Source of the DNA: Promethearchaeota archaeon
GTDB lineage: Archaea > Asgardarchaeota > Lokiarchaeia > Sigyniarchaeales > SOKP01
Assembly: GCA_004375715.1 (NCBI GenBank)
Contig: SOKP01000267.1
Coordinates: forward strand, 1 to 43,506
Length of the DNA: 43,506 nucleotides
Direction of reading: 5' to 3'
Position 1 is the first letter of the stretch, and each line of letters begins with the position of its first letter. A model generated the notes under the pieces. It saw only the letters and a list, made by a program, of their open reading frames with translations, did no database searches and was not told the origin of the DNA. The translations under genes and the position numbers were made by a program. Below, one piece after another: positions 27,101-29,737 of the stretch.

Positions 27101-27771
27101 GGAATTTTATGTGGTCAGGTGATGGTAGTGCCAACGGCTTAACAAGAGAGAATTACGAAATTCTCGCTGCCGAGTTTAGCGCAGATGATCGTTTTACCCA
27201 TCGCGATATACGCTATCTTCTCGGATTTAACAACGATGATATTGTCAGTCTATTGCTAAGTAAATTCCAGACTATGTTTAGCCAACAAGTAGACGAGAAT
27301 ATTGATATTATTGATTTAAGAATTAAAAGTCTAAATAGTTTGGTTGGGGATTTTCCTTTTATATTAAGCAAATACTTATATAACGATCATAGTAAAGCGT
27401 TAATTACAGAGCTAATAAGTCAGGGCATCATAGAAAACGAAGTCGGATTGTCGGCTGTAACTCGAGATCGAGAAGGTAGAATTATTTGGTTAGAGCAGGG
27501 AGACTTTGTCCATATTATAGACCGTCAACGCCAAAAACCCAGACGTTTTGAAATTTTTGCCGGTTTATTAACCGACGCTATATCTATAGGTAACTTTATT
27601 TTTGACTCTATTACTGAATACCCATGCGTTGATGATACACAACCAGGGTATTACCCTGGTGCTTTTTTCCATACTTACGAAATTCGGAGAGGTGGTGCTA
27701 CCAATTATTTACACGTGCTCGTTGATGCAGACGGACATATTGTTACGGCCTTCGGTAAACCGTATAAATGA
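115..27771 (+). CDS. Giant multidomain surface/toxin-like protein (>=9218 aa); annotated TTG start is doubtful and the 5' end is probably incomplete
   Basis: Single uninterrupted frame of 9218 codons in AT-rich DNA. The frame is open back to nt 49 with a TAA at 46-48. Modular beta-rich repeats, LamG-like domain, D-x-D-x-D-G motifs, TM segment and toxin-like C-terminus seen in the translation. Confidence 0.9.
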   Translation: MEKIDSFTYKFGSNSLKYSFGFEISELRTDTGLVLAGDAFSFNPSENLIMLTNEHSGLLYADIIYQAFEWDIDYISTLEPITMTFSEDFISQYTKYLEIEIQYNKIPGFELTSVDHTSGNLVMTQEEKGAELLNVFLYNYRTERYDLVDFVTYDNFGGSANFVPSFSYVIDRNFVTFEDYFKDTGGAFDINFVLTIHENFESFFSSELSFDIDEINAKIYHSPPSSEQFINPKVVFDVDLSQYYSDNNLHLDDITIDFDYISDVFTSDLSLFSQHALINENFAFTVLNKFLEYENLELEDDSITFTKQELENFLVHDLENDRYFIRIKIGYEWSCVFEASFGSAIDVSLMLQLLKYDLEARYTYFETTRISSFESSTPVGLVAIQAPNYVETDIGINVLAGDAQVDIGINSGFLRNFDTKQRLMVRQDLYFNFPDSQLSPIPIIIDRAYTDVILRFKNPVGYLKTPRGLYLNNSKKFVFIADFEVASVALSWHDGVQEHAIGAMQPKAFQPNEFEYLWNAIDIDTGASSGDLIEVIIRLTDILDNTNEYHYYYEADFLIPTPSVSLGDGAQDFTSEYANPFTSVNFDSNEPTNSELWNEPLTSYDPAYMTHLDYPDNYGNQWTMIPTLNIFNGFPTQTIPELWSDWSLSSNPSYTSSNFGSGTLSSDLNFGSQNSVPGGFTLNNGTLDSSGDLNNVGDTFSTFTSSEYPGGDPDYSQKWNEDFDTEESYMTQSDLPDGYDNSYSMNPLNMNVNFPNENIQEDWSGWQAPQYNPTYTITTWGDGTFSSVYNSGTSWDVPSQSDFGMTKGTLDYGDLNSADGVDKVTVTSNAIDFNTEVETWNADLSSDQTYYDYNAYPDDYSDTLTWNPLYMENRNPEDLNNAVDYNNWANTYTSSYTDTTWGSGSYTSSPKDQYVQSTDDSYSSLGSGDISSMESDGGSVARFDRSGISDNNGYGTSVSIANTHGLWLDNYGTGGADARTYGTSDWNVNTGGGYSGYVDFHNNGFTNTYVGWSITFYVDTDWNDYSANYNFLDMDINIYEQAYRIYGREGTYDGVWYEVYNRNDGEWETLSGVETGNHDTSGTRTRDLTTSSTYVSATYDESNFEDTIANYVNAADGKMRFKMYVRALTTDTQVFLNWVVKTKAVLQQWRVKMDWEPKYAYANFNFESGLVNGVNDYYLFFEGYADANSLATLQKKVSGSWSNVYWLTTGWGGVTYYNLDNVQDLRINFGYWDASSDVDNIYIDYLYIIPKNPSGYTRSYLDKDIKDIFLDRYDGYESLGEVSTRILDTLVKVKEIQVNEDHTSMIVNWEHRGSNESGGSSQVYVNDVPVGTNRGTSSQSYVAVEETITDIKAGDLIQIYACTWTPGPFSDFYVRNMGVSEYTNEYYVTFSFNYEFTTVDSNMIDYAYFYLDGTPYALSKNSGPQSFEQSFTFDSTFRDGANTGFNVEFVIQNGDLDFSNMEYDINFVPFTGQGGSYLNEQNVEVDCGGTLTNQERETAQLYLDVSYDFDNYIDALNWVNTNGRTNKFEIVYKVKKQGDATWYESVYGTSTSTATTRRFDIRSLIGNAIFEDIKVEILVNGDQCDLTISDVSLIKRSISFPAEVDFTIDCNIDITDKAQDLIKLYYTYRMGDDYQSGTYYSDFFEIYIKQQVAPYNWIMFEEDVVSDWDSDVLVISSDYYDASGNIEFRVVSNNYYDIFDVEFDVFKVEHQWTYISGDVNADVTKTITDSFLNRYDGYGNYKKLYDVTVEFDYTFTNGGDLAKFYIDSTEYVLTKDGAPHLFSQTFEFDSASRSGFDVKFEISNGLLELSNMDYDATFKSINTSDHIVLQQDFKVDYPEGGLTQFEKDNGIWSIRTAYDFNSFSDGKTYYNNYGRTNELEIVFNIEADGAWYNEAYVYSTSTSEAREEIFDVTLFMENYPGGSLNSFEDFEVEYVLIGDQRQLTVTDLSLYDYKADGPAVLDTECTIRLDAVTIEDSFDNVELQYAYKTDGSQIVNLWLWNYNLGGSGDWELIDNSVYNSFATQYYPIPISSDYINASYDVKFKFDGTSSTNTFSFYLDQFTIDYSYTRTAGYIYADVTKNINDDFLNWYDGYANYKKLYDVTIEFDYKFTTSNLAYSDFAEFSIETSEGSFTSNPLTKDNTWYYDQQFSFEFDSASRDDFDVKFEISNGELLLDNMEYTVRFKCIDDPSGNIILQQTFELDYPYEFQPTSEPIFVNIDYELDVIVDGITYHNTFGNTDKFEIRYAVKSRGVWYEEVYSTSSIESRYEKIFDLTQILIDNQLDYIEDVKVTFAIIGDSTNLTVHSVSIKHNSLPEEYYRIVDLDSGQVSSWTKFDSSSITQLSDFGVLPSKFTLEYKVIDTAGNEAVESTYNGAFDHVLYSTEASMVWGDDNIDLNSVTASQRKLSFNADFGGANLLDVYINGFKYGTQAVRTTGNNYEIGFGTENNYDSLLVYSDSILNSQIYSNINPLNKISWDVKNSEYYAVIKHVLVDSPIGIINPITYNTTVEMDLSALYTRGFILPDFMRVKEVYYYNSTPQTPEKTYLPYGEYVVDTMGNVSWPSNSPIHDVFTNHFSEVQDGIIYFEYYASDFSEQLKLANADGFMIEFIMPSVYWEHTTIEKLTVSFSDFIGNSFAKVFYDLDLKEYFLDAVKSNYEQDIFGLGKVMVIPLYINMKEIMFSNPGKTFELKLLDSISFEIEDSTLWPGSFVQDYGSEGYSVLNLPYQRVGIKDIKLYNLISDSNEEVGGFVESNIEFRAPDYYDYYATSEFNIKRITTPLTDIAVFYDGQEITTPTDVEYSDFIEVYLKQGSVIEPILFDKFMDLPINLYDTIGEGVYSTGNLYWITTNNRISPDGYTKNYYYAKFEVPQLIKLYNDLTLFSVGTPIHNIVIGEQAAWKESSWYKLDGNVLDSSGSNDGTAVGTVTYPVGVIEECMSVSGQANNYISTFTSPSLTTQSSFSISTWLYIPASYTWNTLSYNPIISAGSYAGGHGLVRHYNADNVVSMYIRTSTTTKVASTTISRDVWANIVGVFDGIAEELRIYHDGNHIMTTDTSSFLLEDLDASIFTLGGGTTLGGNTDPNRYFEGSLDDARFFDYALSQEEVSWLYNSPNQPLYTFDFDLNVIQESLLDTGAIYLSEESFELEYQDSLILEGVVLDNDEYLVEDKVYDYNWQEALDGTTVHNLEIIAPLGEDLFIEKTEFSIFYLDNELQKVPLYVNQYKGTELKHVKDNAILDQNKDPIISYINNNYYLTVYWNPTAANLMRYDTNLLVTYKVIKGRPISPVSYSSIDSYGHSREEHLVEIPFAKYDMFTNQWVTETDVIDSFPIDKVLMIEDTHSTSIPPSIYGPTFDDGGTFNLGIIGVDNIYVKPDGEEIYQLVDSDDYYWTISNGILQINSYTGLAGDLKIAYYTYNPVPLEHSLTQTESVLNYIKVISRDDPLNFYVFDDPSDFKISTNGYKIYFYDLYTKVLAAGFDLYDIFEISYHAPLTRRVDLSNNLLLMVQDYSSLKYVPIDVVPIDNLGFFKYDKKFSMESLLSLPMGGETTVNMKLSYLPDQIWDVSQNPSQWAPPIQYDSYAEIGVIYPYQESTGWDKEFKIITIPKKVKLEMVDYATQSIVVAQEFIENREYLFSTDPLETIEKGQEYTAVQIDALAREDYEFTYKLTDYNGSPINNSIVWMHVGFMPKTATKFLNDRAIIEELGEEPYFESLGTELLTSKGPGTGPDKMFGKPLTYQTKDTTGYYGPMIWNYAVTNEYGEVTFEVAFDDNYLLNFAKCFNSLSSVSTIEDIVLYSRVFSVPFDWDEFKIENPEQYISSKDGTVFDGSEIIEDYDFTDLILQDSTYVEGIIRLHKGDIALGLSDFLSYDLPNPDVDGPDPEYDDVQITLYVTEANPIPTTVTQSLDSLTAIYSSSELEPLPISILNFEDTYSVLIDVIDVSGNNIFHTEQAIIPVLDGGTIGISGDVMKGIVTSLPPGVSTIQIQVKESDFYKASPIVSIPLEIKPPNWVKFGEKNTIIDLIDPFVSAWGNSFDGEEFMPFESNYPHLIGTLWIRPDFNGVEERSIQDYIEINLDCTIYNPDGSINGTFPLREGIMLRPVNREGLMTFDVGLGPEDAFLMGLKCMLSLTFDASFNEYELTEQTRATEIVLLDLRLEENPSSNSPTELWSIRNDQFEDASTPIIGVYEDSSSFFIDTGALILGDETDKYGVEVDHQFTTGTLDYSLDADSNLLSLNNLILITPVDVKDADGQTYPFSVPSADSTIRFTGTTPADGAEFTVVYKMEFDFPSGESYGKINLDPALNTLAGGIDFYFDTGVLVSSENSKSAMFVPYQEEITVSANEYLMSYTVSSPVDSDFVIYNKKELDALDLADGEIITSIDGTGYLKIIFDQAPAVPFTVEYGVKSQYQLGYGFQKQDKPYSESIRLMYNDPARNTNYIEDEITDTKKPITLEDPSLFIALDSSDKETILELYNIPLLYSPEVDLEFRIDEIALDKIKDASVFNTLKIEFFYVANDGYNSYYTESTELLLDYATEIEPGLETDNSFIITYNKDLQNFYEAVGGSDLNLYISISQVGAGVDYLPYIVLESFDYLCDEHLVEMYDRMPIDLDGDLDENSVVNTPHYYQIFSEAFNEDPFNLIVGSEVTVSINDLPRSQLVALDVDAQQNYNFDYLGTSETYPVNSEELYMLTNLALYTNAYNLDEPLIQDGSIDLYYGAGTDIKGERDYDKQFYMEHLPGENPPVYWSGVDGTKATSWKTTFTFADTFLTTDEITVSGTVYYHQMFDLDEDVIGIAEINNLFSESGIQNIKFGVQMPNDISVYYIKSVGEPYQYELSVQGFPTGDYIGDSIYYTISSGPGAISYSPSDNTLESGTHYSLEYLSNGSKYLLFYEDETFVETYVDADRILMVDYWAYHEFNEGIDYEIKENPDPEADPYESVIEWYYTYSYNDPDLYFAMHPDFTLDSSFRIEYSGLTWRGFDNSYLFDAVDNLDFQPRITTEISLEYTGQSQEIFSILNIVPDDQLSELDLFNYIYLNTWDGVDEETKLSTQLPFDPSYIVQDATTDFLYIIDFDAILTGISPDIIELDTYVYIETEYDSTQLKYPLSKTPFNWDYIPPSPVENHITIDINNGQVEWSSYQPEFLNYVEKIENNYIYFVDGIINPGDTIDVSYRYKLQPGLLESKHFLMVVYPWTNVFDTVLSDVVSDTSSDSSITYREKYRKLAGGSVMSPFEYSLSVEDTYSLYISYRLNQREYYEETFEITDQRYIDNDFTFTYLNAELDNYFDELVIDNVAAVTVYYYDFSGQYRLLDDEFYSVNYGTNTITLLPKYSGGIDSNILTAHNNLNEFYVSTVPKSEDVEYSSYRFTYDPRVDIIDTINVINWDVIGAEGLDVFANLDAYWFMNDKESTYDNFVSHASQVASYLEPNDKLRFDIFSEFDTYGEFDLLLDDITGNEFLSLFIDTNIKNYEAISDLTVNLLDAGEGVLASDTISIDDLFMNDFGIKVDISSGMANLKFIEIEPIFRQDGAYDLDNTIIPKFETFEWNEELTMFDEGGNKFMSVPLENELITDTATILRFNGEMQYLDLLPGSDFTWEDNKNEFTQLNEYVLNIPNSYLNPDNPVEELEFVEGNMIVVRYNTPVKRAISIAIGELYFQRKPYAYSSSLPTAECLLVNVDDYEDYTTFTDPYYYKIPLDLTPFNTEFSGSFKTIKIDFDLSDGQIDSQYIVNNLIEFSDLILSSPYPNYELTISEIALQSESTESSTVYEVINERVWQFTELDEYISGEDPQNDAYAFTPTNTPLFWGENKWLDYLLIFDEDSNYYSSCVQTIEEDHQLHYASNQFTWNGDFGVFQEYYGSQVELPLMVESNKDIYFAYSTLTSWETPISIDYENIDMGTIDVVFDYNYLLTPRFEKWGDTVNKNTEFDYELTQYYTESFTVYDPIATQYTHQYDIDYSFVDDFTIDLDVYKVIGLTPTFEDIEIINGIDYNWNFNPANKEFFIEEIPGNGDITAFDVIAVILSFSYGPISTYSEIELSQSFHDAYITDAEATFFDYLSISFGFNTISGDGLFAEDTQTITSDFTSFEAIDFNRNPDVSTNNLLNNPESNMFIDFQVFTDPFNVIYEADLDMDGKMEYKQEIDLDKDGRIDITKYGIEDDQDSENIIWYSIIQDYVTEEIIVDKKIGEEQKTDWFDIDDTLFSDYEFNLLLLLASILILPLLAYTLSTMILPDVDYWAQKSVQQETTETQYAKSRYYSIRLDDDRDGFTDSQVTYERSDTVVEFESHDYEKTIIAAKPQNIFTVLFEWIAKNVDSMLGKPPKDLIFNEDLTEDKLDNNDLSYLGESLHASTLQATYRKFTKDTTITYTSESVSEQITVQDWSNGTIDQTRIYQNVFDNEDIDSEILTSLFKSKKYKIVDLDSGQEQLFTVKTPFSITTPKLRQIVETSTSWEDNIPDRFDSLTTIVDGVSTTTNEYETLEPINIIIPGRFSLYNDMYVGDKDYAVGDTEFSVSGIFITPPDGMVYHSSNKDLFKAGKGKSKGHYFYYDSDNNGFYETVYVLEPIDTTYTSVIINGQVIRGPVEKSVYMVKAIGYNYDGQHDFSPYRKVNRIIRSETNFDQLEAETPQKFGLHWVVNFKKLKNVDLIFPDDPFDGYEVKDHIFEISKLVDPSEFNNKFSELFYEARHQTYTDAWKQYEQQLVQDIIEQVFMTLTASAISSALHAIPFVGVVLGPLGYFLAYTLMTKFSMDVKSKIADSQTKAFTFYPVESDRKQKTSLSERIDSDEEWGDNMPAALMGHPGAYYTTITGEDDEQIYSAQAIVSPPNPLRDTPDNIGGFLEFLWDNVWKTTESNPDLFTGLDFDGLELDFLLMTNELSALNDVPGYSFTLESNLAKYNDYRSNTLGYLQQKIKEESNGKLDAIKPIIINGKPQYIFVDSSEDSNQATMPLSHLYQPVIVSSDRARYINQEAKIEIDIECAYAPNTQGINAYQNLIPEEKELFASKIPLSNVAFAYPIKSVVIELVENTIEGPRIVLSVPLNNGDYNVEFGNLYIKEAIDSIFFPSQSAFNFLSDKGIINPSSNIYYKIKITFDLVVEDSGSSDHSRMALSQATSYAVMDYFNQYTYASVTANMIGEIAYTEILTLISTLITAPVLLIGGWTTEGVKNFIGKIGVKGVAAKILKGVLIAGKIINSILVAPIKEMFEEIITDGFIETWAERQVELWGGTEDMGFWFSALCTSGRETLSGSYKGVRSMMKAKSGQQATIKLALDNSDNLPTWVAQNMGKGYMSDSKSRKAIMEQISYLQKNGEADILLKTDEKTSILKIAYSGITTAFKFTLSNMFLGSQTMSSMLSLSAFSSTITGIGAKLVGRHITNLYNARVKEQLELKPILKVIKNAKADIDAEAYVNIANLFAEQSGDQMPSTNMKMEAPNNVKGGMSTKIEKKFGYKQAFKLLVGSFSMMFSLRGTGKINPAKNKKAKLDSKISLQTVSSDRHVVEIAIEDLARDERGVFKRKDINEWDKKSKKFVLIDKSDLTIDKVLLYIKKQFAINPKTTMKFYSEQLGYLDYAITDKRKKIYLEKTIDIGGKQISIGPNTKFSEIADISDLIVKFSVKNDFDRYPGYKDARTQYSYVLRGTGNFERAFDTKEKAKIIHELVEGKEVEVNGETENIWDGINNYAKKYLDINGLYPNALAMYKSVLRANLQSQIETVYKNEVLINKIKASIKNVAESDVIFKKYDNLIKKVFEVQFKAFTDKVTNKQAKKFLEECAQQEIFNHILKTLGADKKEGLGGFSIYSLASKLDSFLDDSQKIETFENYLFKPESISSSRAPLLKQIAGGYFDQVQHETPQLTRNMGMLVGRWQESNDFFGDLPDRIVDAFIKNDFEIPEGFNGMNYGNQNPPLDLNTHLGSKFENLVDVEEVVLGVSSDWAKVFKSFSTNSPSDRRYFDNLLIVFSTLFLASPNKGSYKNDLSPTTIKGMVNDFSSTQLSTFFVEMAKSLQSGKFDLKLIRKFAGTLCGPSSDPDANIKLFIEQLFLNRQELNQFRSGSKGKDLKMPSKYAFLFGIAEMFGDSAELGKAESKNDAINTISEFFQSFEIEFDDDKRVNYGKFQEKINSIAARYFKADYVRNFNENFYNALKSLFSNKGFLNHMIRKTESGVGYRILWDDHVTPLFEATANNKPIKLTRNMIPTSIKGKPIYVLDANKWVKLTNLRNDYSFEAAHIYVYNLLENGEKEVGIVKVDSMNDNDFSNARDSTGNSIDIYEGFATESGATVNGAWLSNAEGNLMLSDVNLEDFSVRSEQDQKWYEEFLTIENGELKNVLFMSYIIVSGSKLTCFLQETGVNFETYSSYSSFFPDIIQENIRGITYIDEETIIKSENPSDITKNKVSALQNLMFQISETLKKKQRKLPTVMSDTVLNLQSSEEKYSIESSKKLLLSLKPETGDALYDLSVFPINPSLGKPHYDSEDPNYWVKMITRVTVDGDQKSLTNTKKKAFYNGLLLLIQNDLYKKVGESWVLNPDSVFIDHQSLLSESFTDDADFLIDETDGNPDNWKDDFVLVKKIDVALQDKLGLVGFASYITGFMTFSESHFPYRIHIDFVPHNRKHQKTLNTQFGIKSFNRRHNSFRSSSGLTQFYGSLFINGFVHELKGRKVGSVDITINQEVKPSTSIFLDDYFEIYSPRDYLDYGDATNLILDGFKSKISDQKGRNKANLKGRDDLYAFLSKKAKDLIGKILIAYKWVSIPYVGGEIFDQFVDNPDYWYSRTLTQARNMLRAYIDKPTFANDYINTLSEILRTGEDGYIELKTGMGGSGFSLAYSGNALLDKGLRIPISYKELKKFLSFDNLKELSTDALFTLLFHHSGSYMSPRGAYVQDANQWWEINKDQISDKTVKTYNTIINTFSLENLGEQLFNKEFTIEFLIDRGAGIDSYFIKRFSSFGISEDKITFTPSHPYGLKNAISSLITYLYFFPDTFYAIKQGGSNFMFGDIFKIRSPEYVADSGYSGVIEGNFMWSGDGSANGLTRENYEILAAEFSADDRFTHRDIRYLLGFNNDDIVSLLLSKFQTMFSQQVDENIDIIDLRIKSLNSLVGDFPFILSKYLYNDHSKALITELISQGIIENEVGLSAVTRDREGRIIWLEQGDFVHIIDRQRQKPRRFEIFAGLLTDAISIGNFIFDSITEYPCVDDTQPGYYPGAFFHTYEIRRGGATNYLHVLVDADGHIVTAFGKPYK
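1816..2940 (+). repeat. Three degenerate tandem repeats (~110-130 aa each), Tyr/Asn/Ser/Trp-rich, within the giant protein
   Basis: Units share a W-N-x-(P/D/A)-(L/F/D) ... YPD(N/G/D)Y ... M-(I/N)P ... W ... TTWG(D/S)G(T/S)(F/Y)(S/T)S pattern: LWNEPLTSYDPAYMTHLDYPDNYGNQWTMIP / KWNEDFDTEESYMTQSDLPDGYDNSYSMNP / TWNADLSSDQTYYDYNAYPDDYSDTLTWNP. Confidence 0.7.
4258..7060 (+). repeat. Three tandem ~240-340 aa modules within the giant protein
   Basis: Near-identical segments GDVNADVTKTITDSFLNRYDGYGNYKKLYDVTVEFDYTF (~5263) and GYIYADVTKNINDDFLNWYDGYANYKKLYDVTIEFDYKF (~6331), with a diverged first copy. Each is followed by FDS(A/T)xR...F(D/N)V(K/E)F(E/V)I(S/Q)NG...(D/N)M(E/D)Y and GRT(N/D)(K/E)(F/L)EI. 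Confidence 0.75.
8800..9435 (+). other. LamG/concanavalin A-like domain inside the giant protein
   Basis: Translation WYKLDGNVLDSSGSNDGTAVGTVTYPVGVIEECMSVSG...FSISTWLYI...RDVWANIVGVFDGIAEELRIYHDGNHI...YFEGSLDDARFFDYALSQEEVSWLYN matches the LamG (Laminin_G_3) pattern. Confidence 0.85.
18463..18888 (+). other. Cluster of Asp-rich Ca-binding-type (EF-hand/dockerin-like) loops in the giant protein
   Basis: DLDMDGKMEYKQEIDLDKDGRIDITKYGIEDDQD at 18463-18570 and DDDRDGFTD at 18862-18888; a third, DSDNNGFYE, near 19720. Confidence 0.6.
18697..18771 (+). other. Predicted transmembrane helix in the giant protein
   Basis: FNLLLLLASILILPLLAYTLSTMIL, the strongest hydrophobic run in the first ~6200 residues. 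Confidence 0.75.
27511..27768 (+). other. C-terminal BECR-fold RNase toxin-like domain of the giant protein (tentative)
   Basis: HIIDRQRQKPRRFEIFAG...NFIFDSITEYP...GAFFHTYEIRRGGATNYLHVLVDADGHIVTAFGKPYK-stop. This resembles the H-x-x-x-R/H ... V-x-V-D-x-x-G-x-I-V-T-A-F endings of polymorphic-toxin nucleases. No search run. Confidence 0.45.
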
Positions 27772-27848
27772 GCTAGAATTCCTTCGCACTGCTTAAATTT
27801 AAATTAGAATTTTTCTTTATTTTTATTAGTATATTAGTACATGGTGTT

Positions 27849-28391
27849 TTGATTTTGAGAGTATTTGTGTCAGATGTTATCGTTAAAACGCGTAGCTATT
27901 GGGGTGATTACTATTGGGTAGTTGGAAGGCTGCAGAGCGGTATGGAAGTTATCATCGAGGACAATCACTATGACCTGAGGGAATGTATAGGTAGCAACAT
28001 TGACATGTTATTATCTTTTATGAGGTCTCCCTACAGCGAGCAAAAGAGAGGAATTCACAGCCGAGTCTTTTTACCGTTTAAGTATTATTCAGTAGAGCTC
28101 GTTGACGAGTTGTTAGGAAAGAAGAAAGTCGTTTCAACCGATAATAAGAGAGCTACAATATTGACCGGTGAATATATTGATTCTTACACCATTCCTGAGA
28201 AATGGGCTCCCCTACCCCAGCGAGGATCGTTTGAAGCTTTCTTCAAGGAGCCATCTGCTCTTAAAACTGAAGATGGGGTGTTCCTTCTAAATCCCTTTCA
28301 TTCGGAAAGGCGAGTTCCAATTGAGCAGATTCCGCGAGAAGTGACTATGGTGGGAGGTTTGAGTTTAGAAGCTTGGAAACCAAGCCAATAA
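27849..28391 (+). CDS. Unknown protein directly downstream of the giant gene; possible immunity partner with a ~50-aa C-terminal module shared with ORF 36661-37260
   Basis: 180-codon ORF with TTG start, 77 nt after the giant ORF stop. C-terminus FKEPSALKTEDGVFLLNPFHSERRVPIEQIPREVTMVGGLSLEAWKPSQ. Confidence 0.55.
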   Translation: MILRVFVSDVIVKTRSYWGDYYWVVGRLQSGMEVIIEDNHYDLRECIGSNIDMLLSFMRSPYSEQKRGIHSRVFLPFKYYSVELVDELLGKKKVVSTDNKRATILTGEYIDSYTIPEKWAPLPQRGSFEAFFKEPSALKTEDGVFLLNPFHSERRVPIEQIPREVTMVGGLSLEAWKPSQ

Positions 28392-28433
28392 AACTCTTTA
28401 ACAAAGAAAACTTCAATTTTTATCTTTTGAAGA

Positions 28434-29474
28434 TTATTTTTTTATAGTTTTGTCTAAGACCAGTCGTTTCAACGAAGTTAAATTTTCTAACGCTTTTGGA
28501 TATTTTTCTATCAAATTCTTATTAATAAAAAATACTTCCAGAGATTGTAGATTACCGATTGAAACGGGTAGCGTTTTTAATCTATTTTCTTGCAATAATA
28601 ATTTTTTAAGAAAGCGCAAATTTCCGATCGAATCGGGAATCTCTTTTAATTTGTTATTGTGTAATTCTAGAATTTCGAGACGGCTCAATTTTCCAATCGC
28701 GTCTGGAAGACTACTTAACCGATTATTTGGCACTTGTAAAGACTTTAAATTCCGAAACTCGCCGATCCATTCTGGTAACGTTTCTAAGCGATTACCGTGC
28801 AGTTTAAGCATTACCAACGATTTTAGTTTTCTTACCGGTTCGGGGAGTTCTTCAAGATCGCAAGTGTCTAATACTAACGCCTTAATAATTCCTTTGTGAA
28901 GCACGAAACCTTGTTCAAATAGGTGAAAAACCGTTTTAAATTTGATTTTTATCCCTAATAAGTCTTCTAATTCGTGTATGATATCTATCTGTTCGATATT
29001 TAAGCTAAGAACCTCTTCTCTGCTAAGCAAATCCATATACCATTCTTCAACCAGAAAGGTACGCGTACTTTCGTTCCCTTGCGAGAATCTTTTTGCGATT
29101 TCTTCTTTGAACATTCGTAAAGCGACAATATCTCCTGATTCGCTTAATTTTTTCAACAGCGGAAACGCTATATTAGAATGAATAACTCTCGTATCGTAGT
29201 CATTTTCAAACCAAACTTGTAAATTACTGCAATGCCCCCAGAATTCAACTTTAGGTGGAATAATTCTAGGTACTTCCTCGTCTTTCGTCGCTATACCGAT
29301 TTTTTCAGCAGCTTCGTCAATAGAATCTATTTGGTCGAATTTGCGAATGTCGTCAACGGGGATATCCAGCAACAAATTTATACACTGTCTAAACCTTTTG
29401 CCAGCTACATAAATGATAGTTTTTTCGTCTTCAAATCGAAGCGAGAGGTAATCGTTAACCTTAAATTCGATCAT
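28434..29474 (-). CDS. Leucine-rich repeat protein, copy 1
   Basis: LRR consensus LKSLVMLKLHGNRLETLPEWIGEFRNLKSLQVPNNRLSSLPDAIGKLSRLEILELHNNKL after a ~200-aa N-terminal domain (VEFWGHCSNLQVWFENDYDTRVIHSNIAFPLLKKL). Confidence 0.92.
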   Translation of the reverse strand: MIEFKVNDYLSLRFEDEKTIIYVAGKRFRQCINLLLDIPVDDIRKFDQIDSIDEAAEKIGIATKDEEVPRIIPPKVEFWGHCSNLQVWFENDYDTRVIHSNIAFPLLKKLSESGDIVALRMFKEEIAKRFSQGNESTRTFLVEEWYMDLLSREEVLSLNIEQIDIIHELEDLLGIKIKFKTVFHLFEQGFVLHKGIIKALVLDTCDLEELPEPVRKLKSLVMLKLHGNRLETLPEWIGEFRNLKSLQVPNNRLSSLPDAIGKLSRLEILELHNNKLKEIPDSIGNLRFLKKLLLQENRLKTLPVSIGNLQSLEVFFINKNLIEKYPKALENLTSLKRLVLDKTIKK

Positions 29475-29518
29475 AAGCGCATCTTTCTCGTAAACGAGCT
29501 AAGAAATACAAGATTCGT

Positions 29519-29540
29519 CAAATATTTAAATGTTTTGATA
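29519..29540 (-). promoter_or_regulatory. Putative TATA box of LRR copy 1
   Basis: Minus-strand ATCAAAACATTTAAATATTT ~45 nt before the ATG; conserved upstream of LRR copy 2 (~35517) and of the orphan 5' end (~34849). Confidence 0.6.
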
Positions 29541-29737
29541 CCAACCAATTTCTGAATATTAAATATTCAAAGAATTGTTTACTATCATTATTAATAAATT
29601 CTCATTTTAGACATCTATTTACTATTCATTTTTAACTTTTTCAAAAAATTATGATTTATGGTCGAACAAAGAAAAAACTCGTTTGATTTTACTTTATTTA
29701 CTACGGTTTCTTAAATTTATCGAAAGATTTGACTCAG

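Noticed and set aside
28450-29555. Plus-strand ORFs antisense to LRR copy 1 (and minus ORFs antisense to copy 2)
   Set aside because: Conserved only because the sense gene is duplicated; used as evidence of nucleotide identity, not as genes.
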